Positions 26,299 to 36,761 of a DNA stretch of 64,000 nucleotides are shown here, piece after piece (position 1 is the stretch's first letter; every line of letters begins with the position of its first letter). The notes under the pieces are model-generated. The model did no database searches. It saw only the letters and a program-made list of their open reading frames with translations, and was not told where the DNA came from. This stretch comes from Warburgia ugandensis (Eukaryota; Streptophyta; Magnoliopsida; Canellales; Canellaceae), in assembly GCA_035236585.1 (NCBI GenBank), contig CP141136.1, positions 30,464,949 through 30,528,948 on the forward strand, read 5' to 3'. The translations under genes were made by a program, and so were the position numbers.

Positions 26299-29200
26299 AT
26301 GTCTTCCAACTTAGTGCTAACTCAAATTTCTGAGTTGTTGAAAGAAAACTATGAAAGATGACTGATTCAAATGAAGGCGTAGCTCGGGTAGCAAAATTTA
26401 TAAGAGATTCTTGCTAATGGATACGAGGAGCCCACTACTAAGCAAGAAGATTCCTACACTGGGGATCAAAAGAAGAATCTTAAGGAGCAAAGAAAGAAGG
26501 ATAAGAAGGCATTGTTCTTACTCTATCAAGGAGTGGATGAATCAACATTTGAGAAGATCATTGAAGCAAAGTCAAGCAAGGAAGCATGGGAGATTCTAAG
26601 CACCTACTTCAGGGGAGTTGATTGGGTAAGAAGGGTCCATTTGCAAACTTTAAGGGCTAAGTTTGAAGTTGCTCATATGAAAGAAGGTGAGTCTATCTCT
26701 GACTACTTTTCAAGGTTACTAGTTATTGTTAATAACCTAAAAAGGAATGGGGAAAAGATTGAAGATGTTCATGTAATAGAGAAAATATTGCAATCCCTCA
26801 CAACCAAATTTGAACATGTGGTTGTGGCCATGGAAGAATCCAAAGATTTGGATACTTTCACAGTTGAAGAGCTAATAGGATCACCTCAAGTGCATGAGTA
26901 GCATATGATAAAGAGTAGCAGCCCAACTATAGTGGAGCAAGCACTTGAGTTAAAATTGACTCTAAATGATCAAAGGGGTGGTCGTTCTTAGCGTGGAGGC
27001 ATCACCTGTGGCAATCATGGAAGAGGCCGTGAGAGAGGAGGATATCAACATCAGAGGCCAAATCAATGGAAGCTCACCTACAATGGAAGAGAAACGAGTA
27101 GAGGTAAATCTACTTATGGTCATCGATGTGGAGATAGAAGAATTGTCTAGTGTTATAATTGCAACAAGACTAGGCATTATGCATCTGAGTGTTAGAGCAA
27201 CCAATTAGGAAATCAAAACCATCAATCTAATTTTGCAGAAGTATCTAGAGATATGAAAGAAAATGTCACACTTCTTATTGCGCAGAAGGAGACACATAAT
27301 CAGCAAGATTTTTGGTATCTTGACTCTGGAGCAAGCAATCATATGTGCGACAAGAAGGAGTTCTTTGAAACTTTCGTTGAAGATGTTCATGGCAATGTTA
27401 CCCCTGGAGATTCATCCAAAGTACCCGTGAGAGGTAAAGGCAAAATTAAAATCTACTAAAAGAATGGTCCTCCACAATATATCTCAAATGTGTATTTTGT
27501 ACCCAATATGAGAAGTAATATTCTTAGCATTAGGTAACCATTAGAGAAGGGGTACAAAATACACATGGAAGATGGGTGTCTCTCTTTAATGAATACACAA
27601 GGGAGGCTCATTAAAAAAGTTCAGATGATACCCAATAGAATATTTCCTGTCCATATTAATACAAGCCTTGAAGAGTGTTTCTATGGAAGCATTAAGGATG
27701 AATCATGGAAGTGGAATCTCCACTTTGGGAATCTTAATTCCAATAGACTTAAGCTATGGTTCACATTGAGCATGGTATGAGGATTGCCAAATATAGAGAA
27801 GCTAGAGTACGTATGTGAGTCTTGCACTCTTGGCAAGCAGCAAAGAGCCCCTTTTCAAAGTGGAAGATCTTGGAGAGCAGCAGATCCCCTACACTTGATA
27901 CACACAGACATTTGCGAACCCATTAAGCCACCTTCATTTGGAGGTAACAGATACTTCATCACTTTTATTGATGATTTCAATAGAAAACTTTGGGTCTATT
28001 TCATGAAAGAAAAGTATGTTGCCCTTACTATCTTCAAAAGTTTCAAAGCTCATTTTGAAGATGAAAGTGGCCATTCACTTAAGATATTAAGATTTGATAG
28101 AGGTGTGGAATACACCTCCAATGAGTTTCAAGGTTCTTGTAAGGAGAACGACATTAAGCAACAATCTATAGTAGCATACATGCTACAATAAAATGGCATC
28201 ATTGAAAGGAAGAATTGGACGGTGTTGAAGGAGAAAGGCTTGCCGAAGAATATTTAGGCCGAAGCTATTGCATGTGCAGCTTATATTCTCAACTAGTGCC
28301 CTACAAAAAGTGTAAAGAACAAGACACCACACGAAGCATGGAGTGGCTACAAGCTAAGTGTGACACACCTTAGGGTATTTGGGTGCATTACATATGCTCA
28401 AGTACTTGAGGCAAAGAGAAAGAAGCTACATGATCATGGAGAGAAGTGTATCTTCATTGGCTATAGGGAGGAGTCCAAATCATACAAGCTCTACAATCCT
28501 CTTACACAGAAATTGGTAGTAAGTAGAGATGTAATTTTCAAAAAAGATGAAGCATGGAATTGGAGTGAAGTGGACACAGTTAAGGAAAATCATCTTAATA
28601 TGGAGGAACAAGTTGAAGCAAGCCATGAAGCTCCAAAAAGAGGAATTTCAACACCATACCCTAATATATCAAATACAAATCATAGGACTTTGCAAAGGCA
28701 AGGTATCGTATCTCCATCCTCTACACTAGTTAAGATGAGATGTCTTAGAGAAATTTATAAACAAATTGAAGATAAAAATCCATTTTTTCTATATGTTGAT
28801 GCCAATCCTCTAATATTCCAAGAATTTATTAAAAAATATTGTTGGAAGAAAGCAACGCAGGAGGAAATTAATGCTATTCAGAAGAATGACACATGGGAGT
28901 TAACTATGCTCCCTAAAGGTCAAACGACAATCGGTGTCAAATGGGTGTATAAAATCAAGTGGACGGTTGATGAAAAGATTGAAATATTTAAGGCCTGACT
29001 TGTAGCAAAAGGCTACAAGCAAAAATATGGCATCGACTATGAAGAAGTTTATGCACAAGTTGCACGACTTGACACCATAAGGATGTTGATCTCTCTTGCT
29101 GCCCACCACAACTAGAAGATATACCAATTGGATGTGAAGTTAGCATTCTTAAATGGTAAGCTAGACGAAGAAGTTTATGTGGAGTAGCCCGAAGGTTTTG

Positions 29201-30322
29201 TAAAAGAAAAATGAAAGGTGTGCCGGTTGAAGAAAGCTCTATATAGCTTCAAGCAAGCCCTAAGCGCTTGGAACTCTAGCATTGATGGCTATCTTGAAGA
29301 CAATGGTTTTACCAAATGCTTATATGAGCAGCCTTTTACATTAAGAAGAATGGTCACAATGAGATACTTATCTTTGTATGTTGACAATTTACTATTCATG
29401 GGACATAGCCAATGGATGATTCAAGAGTTCAAGCAAGCCATGTTCAATGAATTCGAGATGATAGATTCTAGTGTCATTCTTCCTTGGAATGGAGGTATGT
29501 CAACATTTCGATAGTATTTTCATATCTCAAAAGACGTATGTTAGAGAGTTACTTAAAAATTTTAGAATTAGTAATTGTAATGAAGTAAATACACCTCATC
29601 TATTAAGTTTAAAGATAATAAAAGAAGGAGAAGGGAAGAGCATAGATTCTACTCTTTTTAAAAGTTTAATTGGAAGCTTAAGGTACCTCACAATCATTAG
29701 ACTAGATATTGTGTTTAGTGTTGGACTCTTGAGTAGGTACATGGAAATGCCAAAAGAGTCACATTGGTTGGCTACAAAGAGGATCTTAAGATATATAAAA
29801 GGTACATTGGACTTTGGTCTCTTTTACTCTTACAAGGATGATGCAACTTTGTTTAATTATTCAGATAATGTCAAAGCTGGAGATCAAGATGAAAAAAATA
29901 ATACTTTGGGCTATGTATTTTACCTTGGGACAACTGCCCTTACTTGGATGTCTAAGAAGTAAGAAGTAGTAGCATTATCATCATGCGAAGCTGATTATGT
30001 GGCTGCCTCTTCTCCTCTCTGTGAAGTAGTTTGGTTGAGAAACCTCCTAGAGTAGCTAGATCATCCTTAAGAAGATTCTATGCCTATATATATCAACTAC
30101 AAGTCTACCATCGAGCTTGCCAAAAATCTAGTACAACATGGAAGAAGCAAGCACATTGATGTAAAGTATCACTTCTTGAGAGACCAAGTGAAGCAAAGGA
30201 CAATAAAGCTGGAGTATTGCAATACTAAAGAGTAAGTAGCTGACATCTTCACAAAAGCACTGCCCATTGACACATTTATCAAGTTGAGGACTATGCTTGG
30301 AACGAAGAAGCTTTTGGTTTAA
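26299..30322 (+). pseudogene. Copia gag-pol polyprotein, inactivated
   Basis: It starts ATGTCTTCCAAC at 26299; an in-frame TGA follows NYER, where the family has Trp. Gag (UBN2-type) is readable at 26512-26901, with a CCHC knuckle CYNCNKTRHYASEC near 27160. The protease motif WYLDSGASNHMC is near 27310. The pre-integrase finger is near 27720-27850 and the integrase core follows with HTDICEP, RFDRGVEYTSNEF and NGIIERKN supplying the D, D and E. RT runs from about 28850 (DTWEL, VKWVYKIK) through QLDVKLAFLNG near 29125; the catalytic box is YVDNLLF (near 29380), with Asn replacing the second Asp. RNase H ends with HIDVKYHFLRD and DIFTKALP, then TAA at 30320-30322. At least ten in-frame stops break it. 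Confidence 0.95.
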
Positions 30323-30331
30323 GGGGGGATA
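30320..30331 (+). promoter_or_regulatory. Polypurine tract of the copia element
   Basis: TAAGGGGGGATA immediately before the 3' LTR, overlapping the stop codon. Its RNase H-resistant RNA would prime plus-strand DNA synthesis. Confidence 0.9.
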
Positions 30332-30860
30332 TGTTGAATATAAACCAAAAGCATATATGTGGCCCTAGTGACATGGGCTAGCCCATCTTAGCCTTTTTCT
30401 TTGGTCATGGGCTTGGCCCTAAGTTTTACATAAAAGGTCCATCATCTAAAAGGCCTATATTCTAGAAAGTGTATAAAAGTCAAAGTTTTTAGATTAATCT
30501 TTAAAAATATCTAAAGTAGATATTTATGGAGTTGTCTGGAAGATTCAAGTGTATTTTTTACAAAAGTGTTAACCATTACATTAAAGAGACTTAGAATTAT
30601 CTCCACTACACATTGAAGAGGAGGTATGTGGAGGACAAGTATAAATAGGGGTGCACTCCTCATTTGTAAGCAAGTAAGAAGTGAGAAAGAAAGAAGTGAC
30701 TGAAGAGTGAGGGAGTGAGTCTCGTAAAGGTACCTTGTATTTGTAATTATGCTTGAGTAAATTGGAGAGAGTTTTTTCTTCTTTCATTAGTATTTTCTCT
30801 TCTTATTTCCCTGACACATCATAGTTGTGGGTGAAGGCAAAGCAAAGCCAAAATCCAACA
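30332..30860 (+). repeat. 3' LTR of the copia element
   Basis: 529 bp, from TGTTGAATATAAACC to AAATCCAACA, with TATAAATA at 30640-30647. It is shorter than the 5' LTR, partly because a segment near its start (a repeated GGGCCC phrase) is missing. Confidence 0.96.
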
Positions 30861-30865
30861 AAAGG

Positions 30866-31840
30866 AAGAGTATAATAGACCGAGTGATCTGGAGGCATGC
30901 TTGGGTAAACTCAGTAGGACTGAGTCAGCCCACCATCTACCATTTCTTCTGCTAGAATAAGTTCCTCAGGCAGATCAAGCATGGGTATCCAAAACACTTA
31001 AAATGTCGGTGTTGGGTGGAGATCTGGTAGTACATTAGTCATCTTCCTTTCAAAGGAATCACACAAGTCGATGATGGTGACAACATTTGCAATAGCAGTG
31101 TTCTTCTATTTGTCAAAAGCAATTGCTCCTTCCAACAGATCCTGGATATTATCCTTCAAAATGAATCAATTCTTTGTTGGATGCCCCAAGTATTGAAGGT
31201 AATGGTAATACTTCATATTTTCAGTCTGTCCAACTTTGGCTGGTCTAAGAGAAGGTAGGAGATTGATTTGCATTAATTGCACCAACTCCTTCAAGATTTC
31301 TCACACCGCTTTTGGTTCAACATCATATTTCCTTTCTCCCTTCTCTTTAAAGGTGCAAGAATGGTATTGGGCTAATCTTTAGCTGGCCCATTTTCTTTTG
31401 CGGGTTCCATTTTAGTGGATATCTTTCGTGACACCATAGAGATAGCCAAACTTGAAGGCTGGTTGCTCTTATCACTATTATGTTTTGAAGATGTACTAGA
31501 ATCCTCAAAAGTTGCTATGCCAAACGTCTAGCTGAAAGTCAGCTTATAATAGTTTTTTATTCCATAAGCAGTTATGATCAACCCCTTAAACATTGTAGCG
31601 CATTAGCTTCTGCAAATGCTGATCAATGTCATTCCTCATGTTTGTCATGCACTTTTGAACATTCTGCTTATTAATGATGTCTCAAGGTGATATTCAATCT
31701 TAAGTCCTTCAAGCCATCAACAATAAGCTAATTTACAATGTCAAGAGTTAAAGTGGGACCTCCAAAAGTTGAAGCACTAGGATTGAGATCAGAATCCTTC
31801 AAGCTATACTATTACCCATGAGGATTTTAAAGTCGGTATA
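30866..31840 (-). pseudogene. Gypsy gag remnant
   Basis: This resumes the gypsy element on the far side of the copia insertion. On the minus strand, LQYLGHPTKN...FILKDNIQDLLE (near 31.18 kb) matches the plant gypsy gag phrase built around GHPTxxCxxLKDxIQxLV; the second Cys is replaced by a stop. Nearby sequence is low in recognisable motif and has several stops. Gag forms the particle in which reverse transcription takes place. Confidence 0.65.
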
Positions 31841-31842
31841 AA

Positions 31843-32775
31843 GAACTTATTATTTTGAATACTGACTTAGTAAATATTTTATATGTAATTTAGAAAAAAC
31901 AACTTTAAAAGTTACACCTAAGAAGTTGATTAATAGAAAACAACTTCTTTAGTCTGGTGCAAAGAGAAAATTTTATGTAGGAAAGAACTTTTAAAGTCAT
32001 TTGAATCAAACAACTTCAAGAGCCTACATTTTTAAAGTTGTTTTATTCTAAACAACTTTAAAATCTAGAATTTTTAAAGTCGTCTGGGTCAAACTACTTC
32101 AAAAGCATAAACTTTTAAAGTCATTTGTATTAAACGACTTTAAAAGTTCTAGATTTTTGAAGTCGTTTAATTCAAACAACTTTAAAAGTTTTAGATTTTT
32201 AAAGTTGTTTTCATTAAATGACTTTAAAAGTTAAAACTTTTATTGTCTTTTTTCTATAAATGACTTTAAAAGTGTATAGTTTTAAAAGTAATACTTTGTT
32301 TTAATAACTTTTTCATCAACTTTTGGTTTGTTTGTTTTTTTACTATCTTCATCTATACTCAAACTAAAGCTCATATATGTGTGTTGATTTTTGTTGTGTG
32401 TGGACAAAATCCCAATTGTGAATTGAAATTATATTTATATATTCTTAGTCAATATTAACTTTTGAGTCTTGGTTAGTATCTCTTTTGTTTGTCTCATATT
32501 ACATGTATATGCATGTTTGAAGAATTTTTGCATGGTACCTTTGTCTTTTGCATATTCTTATATTTATTGTGTAAAAATGCATGATTCAACACTAATTTGT
32601 GTAAAATATTATTTGTTGTCATGTTTATTGGTGAATTTAAAATTATGAAAAAAATGAGTTTAAGAAGGACTTTTAAAGTTGTTTTCCAAAAAAAATGACT
32701 TCAAAAGTTTCAACTTTTAAAGTCGTTTTCTAAAAATGACTTTAAAAGTCCTTAGCGTATAAAAGGCTAAAGTCA
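31843..32775. repeat. CACTA subterminal motif array, block 1
   Basis: The 12-mer ACTTTTAAAGTC and its complement GACTTTAAAAGT alternate many times, often as short inverted pairs separated by ATTTAATACAAA-like spacers, giving potential hairpins. Subterminal arrays of short repeats in both orientations are where En/Spm TNPA-type proteins bind. Confidence 0.8.
32758..32766 (+). promoter_or_regulatory. TATA box of the CACTA element
   Basis: TATAAAAGG directly follows the last motif copy of block 1 and precedes a T/C-rich leader, a plausible transposase promoter. Confidence 0.5.
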
Positions 32776-33410
32776 TCTCATTTTTTTCCAATATTCCCTA
32801 TTCATGTTCTTCATCTTACGGATGGCATGCCAGCCTCCTCCTTTGGTCCTTGTTCTCTCTCTGTTATGTTTCCCTTCTTGCTTTCCATTTTGGATATTTT
32901 GATTGTTTGTGGCATGAAAAATATTGTAAGTAAACCAAAACCTATTTTTATCATGCATGAATTTCTTGTTACCAACTCTCTTTGTTTGCATTTTGTAAAT
33001 CAAGTGGGTTTTGTCACTACAGATGATGGGGTTAAGAAGTGTGTTAGATTGTTATGATTTCAACAAAAAATGTATGATTTCATTGCAAACAACAATTGCT
33101 TCTCTCTCTAACCCTCATTATTAGAGAAATGAAGAACATTACGATTTGTGGTTCTCATAAAAAATTAGGGTTTGATGAAGAGAAATGGTACAATCAAGTT
33201 GGCTGAGGAAGTTGCAGCTTATAGCTTTACCCTCTCCCCCTAGAGTAGTGTCAGCTGAATACTAAGTAGCCAGTTTTGATGAAATTTTCAGATTAGCTCT
33301 TTGATCATGATCTTACACTAATAATATATAACATTTAATATATATAATAAAAGGATGATATATGAGGAGTTATTCCAAAAATACTTTGATTTCCTTATAC
33401 ACGTGTTTAT

Positions 33411-33469
33411 ACACACACACACACACACATGTATGTATGTGTGGGTGCATGTGTGCGTGCGTGCGTGCA
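33411..33469. repeat. (AC)n/(GTAT)n/(GTGC)n alternating tract
   Basis: An AC run is followed by GTATGTAT, GTGTG and GTGCGTGCGTGC. Nearly the whole 59 bases alternate purine and pyrimidine. Confidence 0.9.
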
Positions 33470-33577
33470 AAGAATGCATGAATCAATGCTATCTATCATA
33501 AAAAATGAGTTTCATTGTATATTTATGTAAGATATTATAAAGTACTAAAATAAAATATATTTGAAGTGAAAAATATA

Positions 33578-33965
33578 TTAGTTTTTAAAATCGTTTGAAA
33601 AAAATGAACTTTAAAAACAGTGACTTTTAGTATGGCACGAATTTTTATTTTTATTTTTATACGAGAAATGGCTTTAAAGTCATTTTATGTAAATGACTTT
33701 AAAAGTGCAGACTTTTAAAGTTGTTTTTTGGAAATGACTTTAAAAATCTATACTTCTAAAGTTATTATAAAGAAATTATTATAAAAATACTATGTTTTAA
33801 GGGTTATTTCATCGACTTTTGCTTTGTTTTTTTCAACTGCCTTCATCACTATACAAAATATATGTTGATTTTCGTTGTGGTTGTCCTCAACCAAATCCCA
33901 ACTATGAATTGAAACTAAATTCACATATTCGTGGTTAATATTAATTTTTGACATATGTGTATTCA
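33578..33965. repeat. CACTA subterminal motif array, block 2, with duplicated flank
   Basis: The same ACTTTAAAAGT-type motifs as in block 1. The sequence after it (33.81-33.96 kb: CGACTTTTGCTTTG, GTTGATTTTCGTTGTG, AAATCCCAACTATGAATTG) repeats that after block 1 (32.31-32.47 kb) in direct orientation, about 1.5 kb apart. Confidence 0.75.
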
Positions 33966-34090
33966 TGTAATTTAGTTATTTTAAATACTTATAATTCTTG
34001 TAATCTAGTGTTCTCGTAAAATGCCTAACCTAATCTTTTCATGTCTAACAAGTCTCCAAAAATTATTTGCTTCAATATCTTGAGATAATA

Positions 34091-36756
34091 ATGGATAAAT
34101 ATGATTGGATGATTGCAATAAGAACATCAAAAGAATATGAGAAAGGAATAGGAAATTTCATAGAGTTTGCACTTAGGGCAGTGGTGATCATAAGCGCATG
34201 CATTATCCATGCTTAAAATGTGAAAACTTAAAAAAGTAGCTGTAGGTGTGTTGAGAGAACACTTGTGCTTTAATGGAATCAATGAAAGCTATCACCCATG
34301 GATTTGGAATGAAGAAGAACTTTGACATAGGCCCTCGACAAGGCTTGGGAGATATGAAGACACTATAGGAAGTGATGTAGATAGTACAATTGTATCGATG
34401 TTTTGATATGCATACAATGACTTCTAGGACGACCTTGAACAATTTTGTACTACAATATGAGAGGAAGCCAATGAGTAGTTGTACCTAAGTGTAAAGATTA
34501 TACTAAGTTTTCTGTAGTAGTAGAACTTTACAATGCGAAATTAAGATTTTGTTTTCAATTTAAGGTTTTGCAGAAGTCTTGAAAGTAGTGAGTAAGATGC
34601 TACCAAAGGATTATAAATTGACGAGGTCCACATGGGAAGCAAAGAAAACCTTGGTCACACTAGGTTTGAAGTATAAGAAGATACATGTGTGTCCCAATGA
34701 TTACATCTTGTATAAGAAGGAGAATAAGGATAAAACTACATGCCTAACTTGTAGGCAGTCAAGGTGGAACTTAAAGAAGAATTCAACTAAGGTGGTTACA
34801 GACATTCATGCAAAGGTTTTATGGTATTTTCCTCCCTATTTTGAGGTTCAAAAGAATGTTCCATATTACTAAAACAGCAAAGAAATTAATATGGCATGTA
34901 GAGGACAAAGTAGTCAATAGCTTTTCATGCCATCCAGTAGATAGCTCAGCATGGAGGCTTGTAGACTTCATGCAACCTAATTTTGGTAAAGAACCTAGAA
35001 ACCTACAACTTGCATTACCTACAGATGGGATTAATTCTCATGGTTCTGTAAGCAGCAGGTATAGATGTTGGCCGATTATATTAGTTTGTTACAACCTCCC
35101 ACCCTCGCTATGCATGAAAAGGAAGTTCATGATGTTAACTATGTTGATATCATGTCAAATGCAATTAGGGAATGACATTGATGTGTACTTGGCTCCTTTG
35201 ATTGATGATCTTGAGACATTATGGGACATAGGTGTTGGAGCATACAATGCATATAAGAGAGAGTCATTCACCCTAAAGGCTATACTGTGGACAATAAGTG
35301 ACTTTCCTACATATGGTAATTTGTCTAGAACTGTGAAGAGATGCAATACTTGTCCTATCTATAGTGATCAGACATGTACTATACAACTTAAACATGGTAG
35401 GAAAATGGCATTCTTAGCCATAGAAAATGGTTAATGGTCTAGCCACAAAAAATGGTTGCTCAAAGACCATCCATACCATTTTAAGAAGATGGAATTTAAT
35501 GGTAGTGTAAAGATAAGAACACCTCCAAATATGTTGATAGGACTACAAGTATTAGAGTAGCTTGAAAACATTAATGTATTGTAGGGAAAGAAAAAATTGA
35601 GTAAACGTATAGGTGAAAGCAATTGTAGAAGTTGTTAGAAGAAGAAATCAATATTCTTTCAACTTGCATACTAGAAATGACTGTATCTACACCATGTGCT
35701 TGATGTCATGCACATTGAGAAGAATGCATGTGAAAGCCTGATTAGTACCTTGCTTGACATTCTAGGAAAAACAAAGGATAGCTCGTATGGATCTTATGAA
35801 GATGGGTATAAAGAGGAGGTTGTATCCGCAGGATTGAGGCAGCCGAGGAACATACTTGCCTAAAGAAAATTACATACTTGATAGAGAGGAGAGAAGAATA
35901 GTATGTAAAACTCTGTCTGAACTCAAAGTGCCAAAGATCTACTCTTCAAACTTTAAAAACATTGTCTCCATGGAAGAGCTGAAATTGTTAGGGATGAAGT
36001 CCCATGAATGCCATGCATTAATGTAACAACTCCTACCTGTAGCAATATGTTTGGTGTTACGAACAAAGTTAGGGGAGCTATTATTAATTTGGCAACTTCT
36101 TTAATGCTTTGTACAAGAAGGTGATGAATGATCCAAAATTACAAGAATTGGAAGGACATCTAGTGACAGCATTATGTGAGCTTGGGACAATCTTCCCACC
36201 ATATTTCTATGACATCATGGTACACTGAACAATGGACCTCACTGATGAGATCAAACTCTATGGGCTAGTTTACTTATAATGGAAGTACCCGTTTAAGAGG
36301 TACATGAAAATTTTAAAAGGGTATATACGAAATCATAACCAGGCAGAGGGGGGTATAGCTGAATGTTATATTGTAAAGGAAGCAATGGAGTTTTGCACAG
36401 AGTACTTATTAGGAGCGGATGCGCTTAGAATCCCAAGAAAGAAATAATTAGTTGCATTTTATGATCCTAAGGTTGATGAACCTCTTTTAAAAAAAGTGGT
36501 CGTGTATCAATCGATGACTATAAAGAACGAGACTAGACACATCTTTTTGTGTTGCGAAATATTGATGAACTCCAACCATATATTGAGTAAGGTGATCATG
36601 CACTTAGGTAAAAATTAATTATTAATGGTTATATTTTCTTTGATTTCGTCATTAATTTATGTGTTTATAGTTAGCATATGGATGTCCTCAAGGCAAATAA
36701 TCCAAGTTATGCAAAGAAATAGAAGTGGTTACAAATTTGAGCACTGTCGCACTTTC
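34091..36756 (+). pseudogene. CACTA TNP2-like transposase, inactivated
   Basis: It begins ATG at 34091 with MDKYDWM and NFIEFAL; after a frameshift comes MHYPCLKCENLKK, the Cys-rich transposase-associated domain. The transposase_21 domain is clear at 34579-35434: YEAKK-like WEAKKTLVTLGL, HVCPNDYILYKKE, CRQSRW, then TAKKLIWH, ALPTDGINSHGS, LVCYNLPPSLCMK, GNDIDVYLAPLIDDLETLW and ILWTISDFPTYGNLS. Later come LDVMHIEKNACESLI near 35.72 kb and the DUF4218-type YPFKRYMKILKGYIRN and GGIAECYIVKEAMEFC near 36.3-36.4 kb. Multiple stops and frameshifts. It would cut and paste the element; this copy cannot. Confidence 0.9.
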
Positions 36757-36761
36757 AATAC

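Larger units (their letters stand above)
25676..30860 (+). mobile_element. Full-length Ty1/copia retrotransposon inserted in the gypsy element
   Basis: Two LTRs, a primer-binding site, a gag-pol region in copia order (gag, protease, integrase, RT, RNase H) and a polypurine tract are all present. An exact 5-bp TSD AAAGG (25671-25675 and 30861-30865) frames it. The two LTRs differ at many positions and by small indels, and the coding region has many stops, so the insertion is old. It splits the host gypsy element between gag and protease. Confidence 0.97.
16680..31840 (-). mobile_element. Decayed Ty3/gypsy retrotransposon carrying nested insertions
   Basis: On the minus strand the element reads, from high to low coordinate, gag (31.8-30.9 kb), aspartic protease (24.0-23.6 kb), reverse transcriptase (22.6-21.8 kb), the RT-RNase H connection (21.75-21.51 kb), RNase H (18.54-17.9 kb) and integrase (17.8-16.7 kb). 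This order (RT before integrase) defines Ty3/gypsy. Every domain has frameshifts and stops. Three later insertions separate the parts: copia at 25676-30860, a ~3-kb element at 18540-21500 and an Au SINE at 18224-18413. The RT and RNase H wording resembles the Tat-like gypsy lineage; that placement is tentative. LTRs were not found. Confidence 0.85.
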
